From: Streptomyces sp. STR69
Lineage (GTDB): Bacteria; Actinomycetota; Actinomycetes; Streptomycetales; Streptomycetaceae
Assembly (NCBI RefSeq): GCF_024519455.1
Contig: NZ_JALJRY010000020.1
Location: 142,458-206,457, forward strand
Reading direction: 5' to 3'
DNA length: 64,000 nt
Made by a program: the position numbers and the translations under genes. The notes under the pieces are model-generated. The model saw only the letters and a list, made by a program, of their open reading frames with translations, was not told the DNA's origin and did not search any database. Below are positions 17,590 to 26,546 of this stretch, piece by piece. How positions within the stretch are numbered: the first letter of the stretch is position 1; the number at the start of each line of letters is the position of its first letter.

Positions 17590-18906
17590 ATGAAGACCCT
17601 GCTCACCGGCGGCACCGTGGTCAGCATGGACCCGGCTGTCGGCGACCTCCGACGCGGGGACGTGCTGATCGACGACGGCGTGATCGTCCAGGTGGCCGAG
17701 CACATCGACGCACCGGACGCCGAGGTGATCGACGCGACCGACCGGATCGTCATGCCCGGCTTCGTCGACAACCACCGTCACTCCTGGCAGACCGCGTTCC
17801 GAGGCGTGGGCGCCGACTGGACGTTCCCCGAGTGGGCGGTGGCCATGCACGGCACGGTCAAGCCCCACTACCAGCCCGAGGACGTCTACGCGGGCACCCT
17901 GCTCGGCCGCCTGGAGGCCCTGCACTCCGGGGTGACCACGATGCTGGACTGGTACCACGTCGCGCAGAGCCACGCGCACGAGGACGCCGCCGTCGCCGCG
18001 CTGCGGGACGCGCCGGGCAGGTCGATCTTCTGCCTCGGCGCCGGCTGGGGCACCTCCGGCTCCGTCGACGCCGACATCCGCCGCGTCCGCGCCGACCTGA
18101 CCGGAGACGGCCTGGTCACCATGGCGCTGGGGCTGCGCGGCGCCGACGACACCAGCATGGACACCGTCGCCCGCGAACTGAAGCTCGCGGCCGAACTCGG
18201 CCTGCGCACCAGCCTGCACGTCGACGGCGACGGTGCGAGCGGCGGCGACGGTACGCGGCACCCGGTCGCCGATCTGCACGAGCACGGCCTGCTGCGGGAC
18301 ACCACCACCTTCGTGCACGCCAACGGGCTCGGAGACGAAGAGCTGCGCATGCTCGCCGACGCGGGCAGCTCGGTGTCGATCAGCCCGGACGTCGAGCTGA
18401 AGATGGGCTTCGGCTGGCCGATGACGGGCCGGGTACTGGCGGCGGGCCTGCGGCCGACGCTGTCCGTCGACGACGTCCCGTCCGTCGGCGGCGACATGTT
18501 CTCCACGCTCCGCACCGCCTTCGCCGTACAGCGCGGACTGGACGGCGGCCTGCGCTCGCGCGACCTGCTGGAGTTCACCACCGTCGACGCCGCTCGGTCC
18601 TGCGGGCTCGACGCCCGCGTCGGCAGCATCACGCCCGGCAAGGACGCCGACATCATCCTGCTCCGCACCGACGACCTGACCGTCTTCCCGGTCACCGACC
18701 CGGCCGCCACCCTGGTGAGCGCCGGGCACCCCGGCCTGGTCGACACGGTCCTCGTCGCCGGTCGCGTGGTCAAGCGCGACGGGGTGCTCGTGGGAGTCGA
18801 CCTGCCGGCCCTGCGTTCCCGCCTGCTCGCCTCACGCAACCGGATCGCGGAGGCCGCCGGTATCCCGCTCGACGGCACCTGGCGTCCGCGCCCGGAGGCG
18901 AAGTAG
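17590..18906 (+). CDS. Amidohydrolase/deaminase (TRZ/ATZ, cytosine-deaminase-like)
   Basis: The 438-residue metalloenzyme has the amidohydrolase pattern: GFVDNHRH (His62, His64) after the first strand, SLHVDGDG and VHANGLG for the middle His ligands, and SVDDVPSVGGD with the catalytic Asp. The C-terminal SITPGKDADIILL is typical of the TRZ/ATZ and SAH/MTA-deaminase group. It is cytosolic. It is preceded by GGAG before the ATG and by the PLP enzyme gene in the same operon. A deaminase or hydrolase feeding or following a C-S or gamma-lyase would suit breakdown of a sulfur- or purine-linked metabolite; that is inference. Confidence 0.85.
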   Translation: MKTLLTGGTVVSMDPAVGDLRRGDVLIDDGVIVQVAEHIDAPDAEVIDATDRIVMPGFVDNHRHSWQTAFRGVGADWTFPEWAVAMHGTVKPHYQPEDVYAGTLLGRLEALHSGVTTMLDWYHVAQSHAHEDAAVAALRDAPGRSIFCLGAGWGTSGSVDADIRRVRADLTGDGLVTMALGLRGADDTSMDTVARELKLAAELGLRTSLHVDGDGASGGDGTRHPVADLHEHGLLRDTTTFVHANGLGDEELRMLADAGSSVSISPDVELKMGFGWPMTGRVLAAGLRPTLSVDDVPSVGGDMFSTLRTAFAVQRGLDGGLRSRDLLEFTTVDAARSCGLDARVGSITPGKDADIILLRTDDLTVFPVTDPAATLVSAGHPGLVDTVLVAGRVVKRDGVLVGVDLPALRSRLLASRNRIAEAAGIPLDGTWRPRPEAK

Positions 18907-18944
18907 GAGGGCTCGACGACGCAGGTCGTACGACTGCGGCCGGG

Positions 18945-19210
18945 CGACGATCCGACCAATCGCCGGTGATTGCGCAGGAGTTCGCGACTGGCGTCGATCC
19001 AGTCACGCAGCCGGGCCAGGCGATGATGAGCGCCTCATGGGCGAGATCGACCGCGTCGTTGTCCAGGGTGATCAGACGGGCGCGGGCCAGTTGCTCCAGG
19101 GCGAGATCGGTGTCCTCAGTACCGGCGGGATTGAGTTCGCTGTGCGGTGTGGGGCGAGGGGTGTCCCGGGCGCCTTCGCCGGGGGTGATCATGCGATCGA
19201 TGCGGTTCAT
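18945..19210 (-). pseudogene. Remnant of an nSTAND/WD40-type protein with a frameshift
   Basis: The minus strand reads LALEQLARARLITLDNDAVD then LAHEALIIAWP, the C-end of the ATPase module of AfsR-like/WD40 nSTAND proteins. After AWP the expected RLRDWIDASRELLRNHRRL continues only if one base is restored, so a single-base deletion lies near 18998-19020. Neither the P-loop nor the WD40 part remains. Confidence 0.6.
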
Positions 19211-19231
19211 CCGATCTGGCGCCGAAACAGC

Positions 19232-19269
19232 CCGGGCCCCGGGGATCAGACATCATCCCCGGGGCCCGG
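19232..19269 (-). terminator. Strong hairpin terminator of the cyclophilin gene
   Basis: Two perfectly complementary 15-base arms (19232-19246 and 19255-19269) enclose an 8-base loop. The stem is almost entirely G/C. It lies 59 bases downstream of the cyclophilin stop. Confidence 0.75.
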
Positions 19270-19327
19270 CCTCCGGAACTCACGACCCTGCGTGCGGAGT
19301 TACATGGTTTCCGCGCACGGGTCCAGC

Positions 19328-19822
19328 TCAGCCCTCGACGACGCCGGAAGCGGCGATCTCGATCTTCGCCTTGGTGGCGCCCGACTGCGAGCCCAGGGAC
19401 TCGATCTTGTCGATGATCTCCTGACCCTCGATGGCCTCGCCGAAGACGACGTGCTTGCCGTCGAGCCACGAGGTGACGATGGTCGTGATGAAGAACTGCG
19501 AGCCGTTGGTGTTGCGGCCGGCGTTCGCCATCGACAGCAGGTAGGGGCGGTCGTGCTTCAGGTCGAAGTTCTCGTCCGCGAACTTCTCACCGTAGATGCT
19601 CTTGCCACCGGTGCCGTTGTGGTTGGTGAAGTCACCGCCCTGCAGCATGAACTGCGGGATGACGCGGTGGAAGCCGGAGCCCGCGTAGCCGAACCCGTTC
19701 TGCCCGGTGGCCAGCTCGCGGAAGTTCCGGGCGGTCTTCGGGACGACCTCGTCGAAGAGGCTGAAGACGATGCGGCCTGCGGGGGCACCGTCGATGGTGA
19801 TGTCGAAGTAGACGTTGCTCAT
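19328..19822 (-). CDS. ppiA: Peptidyl-prolyl cis-trans isomerase (cyclophilin)
   Basis: The 164-residue cyclophilin folds proteins by proline isomerisation in the cytoplasm. It has the complete family core: FDEVVPKTARNFRELATG, FHRVIPQFMLQGGDFT with the catalytic Arg and Phe, NGSQFFITT, and WLDGKHVVFGEAIEG. It is of the single-domain, eukaryote-like type common in Streptomyces. Start ATG 19822 gives the usual MSNVYFDI N-terminus; an in-frame ATG 33 bases upstream is less likely. The untranslated leader is AT-rich and holds inverted CAGTGTG/CACACTG repeats. A strong hairpin follows the stop. Confidence 0.95.
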   Translation of the reverse strand: MSNVYFDITIDGAPAGRIVFSLFDEVVPKTARNFRELATGQNGFGYAGSGFHRVIPQFMLQGGDFTNHNGTGGKSIYGEKFADENFDLKHDRPYLLSMANAGRNTNGSQFFITTIVTSWLDGKHVVFGEAIEGQEIIDKIESLGSQSGATKAKIEIAASGVVEG

Positions 19823-19840
19823 AATAAATTCTGTCACTTT

Positions 19841-19874
19841 CAGTGTGTTGCACACTGCCCGGCGCAGCAGTGTG
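19841..19874. promoter_or_regulatory. CAGTGTG/CACACTG repeat cluster upstream of cyclophilin
   Basis: CAGTGTG (19841-19847), its reverse complement CACACTG (19851-19857) and another CAGTGTG (19868-19874) lie immediately upstream of the cyclophilin start. The first two form a palindrome with a 3-base spacer. This may be an operator or a 5' leader structure. Confidence 0.4.
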
Positions 19875-19940
19875 CCGAACGCCGGACCGTTACCTCAGAT
19901 AGCCCTGATAGCAGAACTCTATCCACAGACCCGATGTCCT

Positions 19941-19960
19941 CACTGTCGGTACCGACAGTG
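19941..19960. promoter_or_regulatory. Perfect 20-bp palindrome between cyclophilin and helicase genes
   Basis: CACTGTCGGTACCGACAGTG is fully self-complementary. It lies in the 278-base divergent region, 119 bases upstream of the cyclophilin start and 141 bases upstream of the helicase start. A related half (GTACTGTGCG) follows directly. A dimeric repressor site is the likeliest meaning. Confidence 0.55.
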
Positions 19961-20100
19961 CGTACTGTGCGGGGCCGGCGGATCGGCGGGTGCCGTGGGT
20001 GTCCGCTGATAAAGTGGGACAACGCTTCGAGATCGCCGGGGCCCGTACCAAGGGGTGCGGGCCCCGGCGCGTTGCGGGCAACAGACCGAGGAAGGTTCCC

Positions 20101-21420
20101 ATGAACGCGTCGCCGCCGACCGCCTCCTTCGCCACGCTCGGACTGCCACCCGAGCTGGTCGGGACGATGACGGACCTCGGGGTGACCGAGCCCTTCCCGA
20201 TCCAGGCGGCGACGCTGCCCGACGCGCTGGCCGGCCACGACGTGCTGGGCCGGGCACGGACCGGTTCCGGCAAGACACTCGCTTTCGGGCTCCCGCTGCT
20301 CGTACGGACCGCGGGCCTGCGCGCGGAACCGAAGAGGCCGCTCGCGCTGGTCCTGGTGCCGACCCGGGAACTCGCACAGCAGGTGAACGACGCGCTCGCA
20401 CCGTACGCGCGGACAGTGGGCGTGCGACTGGCGACGGTGGTCGGCGGTCTGTCGATCAACCGACAGCAGGCGCTGCTGCGCACCGGTGTCGAGGTGGTCA
20501 TCGCGACGCCGGGGCGGCTGGCCGACCTGGTGTCGCGCCGCGACTGCCAGCTGAACCAGGTACGGATCACGGTGCTGGACGAGGCGGACCAGATGTGCGA
20601 CCTGGGGTTCCTGCCGCAGGTCTCGGACATCCTGGACCAGGTCCGCCCCGACGGGCAGCGGCTCCTGTTCTCGGCCACGCTCGACCGCGACGTCGACCGG
20701 TTGGTCCAGGACTACCTCCACGACCCCGTTCTCGCATCGGTCGACCAGGCGGCGGGCTCGGTCCCGGCGATGGAACACCACGTGCTGAACATTCACGGCG
20801 CCGACAAGTACGCCACGGCGACCGAGATCGCCGCCCGGGACGGCCGGGTGCTGATGTTCCTGGACACCAAGGCGGGGGTCGACCAGTTCACCCGCCACCT
20901 GCGGGCCGGCGGGGTACGGGCGGCGGCCCTGCACAGCGGGAAGTCACAGCCGCAGCGCACCCACACACTCGCCCAGTTCAAGAACGGCGAGGTCACCGTG
21001 CTGGTGGCCACCAACGTCGCCGCGCGCGGCATTCACATCGACGCGCTCGACCTCGTCGTCAACGTGGACCCGCCGGCCGATGCCAAAGACTACCTGCACC
21101 GGGGTGGGCGTACCGCGCGCGCCGGGGAGTCCGGGAAGGTGGTCACCCTGGTGACGCCCGGCCAGCGGCGTGAAGTGAACCGCATGATGTCCGAGGCCGG
21201 CATCCGGCCGACCGTCACACAGGTGCGCTCCGGCGAGGAGAAGCTGACGGCCATCACCGGAGCCAAGCGCCCTCCGGCGGGGACGAAGACCACCGGCAAC
21301 GCCCCCTTCCGCGGGATGGGCACCCGTCCGGGCCGACCGGCCAAGGAGTCCCGCAAGGCCGCCGAGGCCCGCAAGACCGCGGAAGCCCGCGCGGCGGCCC
21401 GGGTACGCAAGAGCCGCTGA
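20101..21420 (+). CDS. DEAD-box RNA helicase
   Basis: The 439-residue helicase remodels RNA using ATP. Motifs in order: Q motif (PFPIQAATLP, about 31-40), Walker A ARTGSGKT (Lys58), PTREL, TPGR, DEAD (160-163), SAT (191-193), then the second RecA domain with VLVATNVAARGIHID and HRGGRTARAG. A basic, Ala/Arg/Lys-rich tail (about 375-439) probably binds RNA, as in RhlE/CsdA-type enzymes. GAGGAAGG precedes the ATG. The upstream region is shared with cyclophilin and has a 20-bp palindrome. Confidence 0.93.
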   Translation: MNASPPTASFATLGLPPELVGTMTDLGVTEPFPIQAATLPDALAGHDVLGRARTGSGKTLAFGLPLLVRTAGLRAEPKRPLALVLVPTRELAQQVNDALAPYARTVGVRLATVVGGLSINRQQALLRTGVEVVIATPGRLADLVSRRDCQLNQVRITVLDEADQMCDLGFLPQVSDILDQVRPDGQRLLFSATLDRDVDRLVQDYLHDPVLASVDQAAGSVPAMEHHVLNIHGADKYATATEIAARDGRVLMFLDTKAGVDQFTRHLRAGGVRAAALHSGKSQPQRTHTLAQFKNGEVTVLVATNVAARGIHIDALDLVVNVDPPADAKDYLHRGGRTARAGESGKVVTLVTPGQRREVNRMMSEAGIRPTVTQVRSGEEKLTAITGAKRPPAGTKTTGNAPFRGMGTRPGRPAKESRKAAEARKTAEARAAARVRKSR

Positions 21421-21502
21421 CCCCACGGACGACGACGGCATCGAAGCCGTCAGGCCGGGGTCGTACGCGCGCGGGTTCCCGTTTCGGCCCCGGAACTCGC
21501 GG

Positions 21503-21802
21503 TCATGCGCCGCCGACGACTCCGGGGGTGACGAAGCGGCGATGCAGGGGTCGGAATTCGCTCTCGGGCTGACCGGCGATACCGGCCTTCTCCACGGCGG
21601 GAGCGAGTCGTTCGGCGAAGAAGGTCTGGAAGGCCTGTTCGGAGTCCCAGACGTCGGTCACATTGAGTGCTTCGTCGTCGAACCAGGCCACGTGCACCTG
21701 TGAGCCTGCGGGGCTCGTCTCTTCCCAGCCCACGGTGTCCCGCACGGTGTCGTACTGCGCGGGGGTGACACCTGTCCAGCGCATGAACATCACCACAGCC
21801 AA
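21503..21802 (-). CDS. Small dimeric alpha/beta-barrel-like protein
   Basis: About 99 residues beginning (TTG)AVVMFMRWTGVTPAQYD and including AWFDDEALNVTDVWDSEQAF. Size and beta-alpha-beta pattern resemble antibiotic-biosynthesis-monooxygenase-like (ABM) dimeric barrels of unknown function. The TTG at 21802 is preferred because GAGGAGCGG lies just upstream; an ATG 12 bases later is also possible, and a longer frame upstream has poor coding quality. It converges with the helicase gene. Confidence 0.6.
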   Translation of the reverse strand: MAVVMFMRWTGVTPAQYDTVRDTVGWEETSPAGSQVHVAWFDDEALNVTDVWDSEQAFQTFFAERLAPAVEKAGIAGQPESEFRPLHRRFVTPGVVGGA

Positions 21803-22083
21803 AGTCCGCTCCTCGCTCGTGTCGTGTACGACCGGCCACCGGCGCCCGCGTGCCTCGTTCGCCGGTGGTGGTGGCCTGGCCATCGTCCTGCGCAACAGGG
21901 ACGGGGCGAAGAGCGTACGGAGGTGCGCCGCTACTCGGGTTCACTCCTCACGCCCGGTAGCCGAGCGTCCGCATGTCCGCGCGAACCTCCTCTTCGGCTG
22001 CGGGGAACGGTGACCTGCCGGGGATTCACTCGTTTGACGCAACGGCACCTCGCTGCGTCCTCTCCCGGAAAGCGTCCCGTTCC

Positions 22084-24066
22084 ATGCATCTTCGCTCGCT
22101 CCGCCCCCGTGCCGGGGGTGTCAGGTCTCGGGTTCGGGAGGCAGAGTCCGTCCTCGTCGAGCAGTACGGCGATCTGGTCCGTCTGGCGCACCTCGTTCTG
22201 CCGGCCTCGCTCGGTCGGCACCGGCGGGTACTCGTGGCGCACGCCCTCGTCCAGCGGGCGCTGCGCCGCGCGGGCGCCACACGCTCCGGGCCCGCCGTCC
22301 CCTCTCCGCGAGGGGAGTCCGGCGCCGGGAACTCCGTGGAGCGTCGTCTCCTGGCCGAAGTGCTGCGTGCCGCGCTGGCCCATGGGCGGCGCCCGCGGAT
22401 GTGGCCCGCACGGTTCGTCCACCCGGGCGCGTTGCGACCCCGGCTGCCCCTGGTCCTGGGGCTGCGGCTGTTCCCGCGTTCGGGCGGTGCGGACGAACTC
22501 GCCCTGGCGCAACGGCTGTCCGCCGCCCCGGCCGCGGCCCGCGCCGCCTTCCTGCTGCGTACGGTCCACGGCCTGTCCCTGGAAGCCGTCCACGACCTGC
22601 TGGAATCGGCCGACGCACCGGACACGGCCGCCGCCCTGCGCACCGCGGGCATCCTGGAGGAGAGCTCGCGCAGATCGCCCGCCGCGCTGCTCGCATCACA
22701 GGAGTTCGACGCCTGCGCCCTGCAGGCCGGCCCCACCGACCTGCTCCGTCGCACCCGGCGAACCCGCCTGCTCCTCGGGGCCGCCGCGATCGGGCTGGTG
22801 ACGGCAGTGACCCTGGCCGTGGCGAATGACGGCACGGCACACCGGCCGGACCCCGGGACACCGGCGGCACACGGCATGCCGCGTCCGGCGGACCTGGTGC
22901 GCACGGCCGCCGGGCTGTGGGACAACACCTCGCGCGTCGACTTCACCGCCTGGCCGACCCGGGGCTCCCGCGTCCACGACCAGAACCTCCTGGACCGTGC
23001 CCTGAACGCATGGACGCACCCACAGGCCCGCACCCGCCTCCACCTCGCCCCCGCCACGACCGCGATCCCACCGGCGACCGCACCGCAACTGCTGTACGCG
23101 GGCGACGTCGGCGACCGCGAGGTGGTGCTGTTCTACGACGGACAGCGCCTCGCCCGCTACAGCGGGACCCGATCGGCAGCGCGGGACGCGGAGTTGAGCA
23201 TCGCCCGCGTCGACGACGCGGACGTCACCACGGCGGCGGCCGTCACCCTCACCCCGGCGGGCGGCACCGCCCGCTACCTGCTGGCCCCCTGGGTGGCCGA
23301 GGCACAGACCCGCGACCTGCTGCGCCCCGATGTCCTCGCCCGTGCGCTGCACGTCTCGAAGGACGGAGTCACGGACCCGGTCCCCACCCTGCCCGCTGCA
23401 GCGAACTGCGACAGCCGGCCGGTCCTGCAACTCCGTTCCTCGCCACGCATCGCAGAACACCATGCGTTCCTCCTCGCCCCCCTCGGCGACCTGTCCCCGG
23501 TCCACCTCACCTACACCCCCTTGCCCGGACACGGCACGCTGCCCGCCCGCCAGCCCCGCGAGGCCACCGGCCCCCAGGCCCTGCCGGCCTGGGCCCACCA
23601 GGCCTGCGCCCTGCAGCAGCTGCACGACACCGGCGTACGCGCCGTCAACAACTGGGACTTCGCCGAACAGGACCTGCCCGACGGAGGCGGCCATGCCGTG
23701 TGGACCTGCGCTCGCGCGGACACCTGGCGCGGACCCGGCGACGTGACGGTCTCCTTCCGCACCAGCGGATACGCGCCCGCCGCCCCGGCCCGGACGGTCG
23801 CCCGGGCCCGCGCGACCGCGGCCTGCAGCCGCTTCGGGCAGCACGTCGTGGCCGCGAGCGGCTGGCGCTCCCCGAACGGCCACTGGTACGCGCTGGCCGC
23901 CGGCAGCCGCGCCGTCACAGGCCTCTCGATGAGCGGCGACGTCACGACCACGAGGCAGTCCCGCACACTCGCCGTACCCGCTCCCCACAACCCGCACATC
24001 AACGTCCGAGCGCGCATTGCCACCGGCGAAGGATGGTTGGACGCCGTCGGCACTCCTGGAACCTGA
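22084..24066 (+). CDS. Large membrane-anchored protein of unknown function
   Basis: The 660-residue product has an N-terminal cytosolic part (about 1-225) with EAESVLVEQYGDLVRLAHLV and a helical LLRTVHGLSLEAVHDLL stretch faintly like sigma-factor region 4, one transmembrane helix (about 228-247, LLLGAAAIGLVTAVTLAVA) and a roughly 400-residue exterior domain. Similar proteins are widespread in Streptomyces without a known role. ATG 22084 is chosen by content; open frame continues upstream but with worse codon use. A membrane-tethered regulator is only a suggestion. Confidence 0.7.
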   Translation: MHLRSLRPRAGGVRSRVREAESVLVEQYGDLVRLAHLVLPASLGRHRRVLVAHALVQRALRRAGATRSGPAVPSPRGESGAGNSVERRLLAEVLRAALAHGRRPRMWPARFVHPGALRPRLPLVLGLRLFPRSGGADELALAQRLSAAPAAARAAFLLRTVHGLSLEAVHDLLESADAPDTAAALRTAGILEESSRRSPAALLASQEFDACALQAGPTDLLRRTRRTRLLLGAAAIGLVTAVTLAVANDGTAHRPDPGTPAAHGMPRPADLVRTAAGLWDNTSRVDFTAWPTRGSRVHDQNLLDRALNAWTHPQARTRLHLAPATTAIPPATAPQLLYAGDVGDREVVLFYDGQRLARYSGTRSAARDAELSIARVDDADVTTAAAVTLTPAGGTARYLLAPWVAEAQTRDLLRPDVLARALHVSKDGVTDPVPTLPAAANCDSRPVLQLRSSPRIAEHHAFLLAPLGDLSPVHLTYTPLPGHGTLPARQPREATGPQALPAWAHQACALQQLHDTGVRAVNNWDFAEQDLPDGGGHAVWTCARADTWRGPGDVTVSFRTSGYAPAAPARTVARARATAACSRFGQHVVAASGWRSPNGHWYALAAGSRAVTGLSMSGDVTTTRQSRTLAVPAPHNPHINVRARIATGEGWLDAVGTPGT

Positions 24067-24428
24067 ATCCGCAGTGCGCCGGAGCGGCTGACATCGAGGA
24101 CGGGACGGTCTTCGCGTCGATTGCCTTGACCGTGCGGTTGACCACCAGACCCACCAGCAGGTCCGCCCGCCACCGGTAGCCGACCGCCGGCACGATCAGC
24201 ACGTCCATCCGCTGGTCACGGGGCTGACGGACACGGGCAGTTGTGACGGGGATCGGCGGGACCGTGAGGTCGGGGATGGGCAGGGGGACGAACCGCGGTC
24301 CGGCGGCTTGGGCGAGGCCCGGCTCGTCGCTGAGACCGAGTTCGACATGGTGCGGAGGCGGCCCGGCTGCCATGGCCCCGTGACGGTGACGGTGACCGTG
24401 AAGAGGACGGCGGCGGACGGCTCGGTCG
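24067..24428. other. Intergenic region
   Basis: Several frames stay open, but none shows consistent codon bias or a recognisable motif. It separates convergent genes. Confidence 0.3.
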
Positions 24429-25025
24429 TCAGGCGATCGACTCCGGCGGGAGCCAGCGGTAGCGACCACCGCACTCCTCGGTGAGCCAGCCGTTGAGGCT
24501 GCTCAGTCCCCGCTCGTTGACCTGACCGTCGTGGATGCCGTACGCCCGCTCCGGATCGATGGCGCGCACGAAGTCGATGGCCTCGTCCGTCTTCATCCAT
24601 GAACCTTGCAGGGGGACCAACAGGGTCTCCACCGGTTGGTCGGGGAGGTGCAGGGAGTCCCCGGGATGGTAGAGGTCGGCCTCGACCAGGTAGCCGAGGT
24701 TGGCGCAGTCCGGGCGGTCGCCGTAGATGCGCGCGTGCCGCCCGCCGTGGGCGGTCACACGGAAGCCGGCCGCGCTGAACTCCTCGCCGGCGACGACGCC
24801 GGTGAAGTCCAGGCCAGGGATCCGTGCGGTCCTGGGGGCGTAGACGGGGACGCCCAACCCCCTCAGCCGCAACAGGTCGACGTGGTCGTAGTGTTCATGG
24901 GTCACCAGGACCGCGTCCGCGCCTACGAGTGCCTCGGGCTCACTCCAGATGCCGGGATCGATGACCAGCGTGCCGTCGCCGTGTTCCAACCGGACACAGG
25001 AATGGGTGTACTTGGTAATCCGCAT
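24429..25025 (-). CDS. Metallo-beta-lactamase-fold hydrolase (UlaG-like)
   Basis: The 198-residue protein is a short MBL-fold metal-dependent hydrolase. Metal-binding motif THEHYDHVDL (about 41-50) follows VIDPGIWSEPE; a second His is in AHGGRHARI, an Asp in YHPGDSLHL and a His in YGIHDGQVN. This layout resembles the UlaG / YtnP-like group with broad phosphodiesterase or lactonase activity; the substrate is not known. The start ATG at 25025 gives the standard MRITKYTHSCVRLE N-terminus. A broken small gene lies just upstream on the same strand. Confidence 0.85.
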   Translation of the reverse strand: MRITKYTHSCVRLEHGDGTLVIDPGIWSEPEALVGADAVLVTHEHYDHVDLLRLRGLGVPVYAPRTARIPGLDFTGVVAGEEFSAAGFRVTAHGGRHARIYGDRPDCANLGYLVEADLYHPGDSLHLPDQPVETLLVPLQGSWMKTDEAIDFVRAIDPERAYGIHDGQVNERGLSSLNGWLTEECGGRYRWLPPESIA

Positions 25026-25035
25026 CCGCGTGAGC

Positions 25036-25224
25036 CTAGGGGATGTCCCGTACGTGATCCCCGGATCGGATCGGAGCTGCCACCTGCTTGGGCATCGGCG
25101 CGGCCTGGGTGCGTTCGTCGTGCTCGGCCCGCACCTCTGCCAATTGCTTGGCCAACTGCTATCGGGTTCGCCCAGCTTCCGCACGGCGCACGGTGATCCA
25201 TTCCGGCAGTTCGGGATCCAGCAT
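25036..25224 (-). pseudogene. Small broken gene with an in-frame TAG
   Basis: Reading from ATG 25224 gives MLDPELPEWITVRRAEAGRT then a TAG after 21 codons, and the same frame continues QLAKQLAEVRAEHDERTQAA to a stop at 25036. The coiled-coil helix QLAKQLAEVRAEHDE is gene-like and resembles small proteins found next to actinobacterial insertion sequences. The TAG may be a nonsense mutation. It ends 10 bases before the MBL gene starts. Confidence 0.4.
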
Positions 25225-25278
25225 GCACGGAATCGATCGTAGGGGGCGGCCGAACTGCAGCGAGCAAGACCCAAACGG

Positions 25279-25788
25279 TCAACTGCCCCCTTCTACTACC
25301 AGCCTCTTGCGCAGGAACCGCTTCGCCGCCTCGGTTGCTTCCCTGTTGAGCTCCTCGACGGGGACTCCCCAACTCTCCTCGCACTCATCCAGGTTGAGAG
25401 CGCACGAGACGAGGGACTGCAGCTCTTCGGGGTAGCCGAGTTCGTAGGCGATGTCTGACCAGATGAGGTGGGTGCCGGTGGCGGGATCCAGGGTTCCGTC
25501 GGCTATCTGACCGGCGATCCAGTCGGCCATCGCCCACTTTGCGGCCCCGGGGTCGCCGGGCGGACGGAAGAGCAGTCCCAGCTCCTCCAGTACCTGGTCG
25601 AAGAGCGCTGGCGCTTCGGATTCCTCGCTCCGCAGGAGGCCGGCCAACATGGCGAGGGAGGGACTGTCGACCTCGGCCATGAGTGCGTCAAGCCCTGCCT
25701 GGATGAGCCGGTCGGACCCGACGTGTCTACCGAATGCCCGTTCGTGCGCGATGTGGCTGAGTTGCTTGAGGGCTTCATCGCGGGTCAT
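25279..25788 (-). CDS. Hypothetical helical protein, immunity-protein-like
   Basis: The 169-residue cytosolic protein from ATG 25788 begins MTRDEALKQLSHIAHERAFG and contains LIQAGLDALMAEVDSPSLAM and THLIWSDIAYELGYPEELQS. No enzymatic motif is present. Acidic helical proteins of this size are often immunity proteins or unknown conserved proteins. A longer frame extends 54 bases upstream, but the Met used fits the helical start. No toxin gene is next to it. Confidence 0.65.
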   Translation of the reverse strand: MTRDEALKQLSHIAHERAFGRHVGSDRLIQAGLDALMAEVDSPSLAMLAGLLRSEESEAPALFDQVLEELGLLFRPPGDPGAAKWAMADWIAGQIADGTLDPATGTHLIWSDIAYELGYPEELQSLVSCALNLDECEESWGVPVEELNREATEAAKRFLRKRLVVEGGS

Positions 25789-25940
25789 CGGTGTCTTCTC
25801 GGTCGGCGTTTCGGAAAAGAAGGCTCGCACATCCGCCGACACTGCTGCATCGCGTTTCTCTACGGCGCAACCGTGCCGACAGACGCCCTTCTCGGCGGAC
25901 TCCAGCCCACGACCACCACCACGAGCATCCCGAGTATCGA

Positions 25941-26546
25941 TCAGACCAGCCCTTTGCGGTGCGCGGCGAGGTACGCGGGCGCCCTCAGGGTGGGCACCGG
26001 CAGATCACCTCCACGCCCGGCCGCGCGGTCAGCCATACCGCTGGTGGCGCCGCTTCGCGGCCGGGCAGGACGTCCAGGGGGGCGGTGGCGTTCGCCGTTC
26101 GTGATCACGGAGGCGTACGAGTGTGCGCGGCGGGCGGCGAAATCGTCCACCCGAGCACCCGAGGCGTGGTGAACTGCGGATCCGGCAGCGCCATGACCCG
26201 GAGCAGCACGGGCATTCGCCCTGCTACGAGGTGCAGTTGGGCGGCGAGCCGGGCACCGCCCGTCCTGGCGGCGCGAGTTCGACACGCTGCAGCATGTGGT
26301 TGAGCCGCATGGTGACGCGCGCGTACGGGACGGTCAGCTGGGAGAACGGCGCGGCGAAGATGCGGCGCGGACGGTTCACGTTGCCGCAGGCAAAGCGTCG
26401 GACCCGTAGCAGGGTCACGAGTCCGAGAAGCAACCGCAGTCCGGGCAGAGCTCACCAACAGACCGCCCCCTCGCCGTGATGTCAACCGTGCCGAACCCGA
26501 CGGCCACCTTCTCGACGTCCACGTCGTCGATCCTGTCGAACACCAT
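25941..26546 (-). pseudogene. Degenerate ISL3-family transposase
   Basis: On the minus strand, pieces in different frames read in order: MVFDRIDDVDVEKVAVGF with a zinc-ribbon-like CPDCG, LRVRRFACGNVNRPRRIF, FSQLTVPYARVTMRL, GARLAAQLHLVAG, RVLGVDDFAARRAHSYASVI (the first DDE Asp) and LDVLPGREAAPPAVWLTARP. These correspond to the zinc-ribbon, HTH and start of the catalytic core of ISL3 transposases. At least three frameshifts and stops separate them, and the catalytic C-half is missing. No terminal inverted repeats were recognised. Confidence 0.75.
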
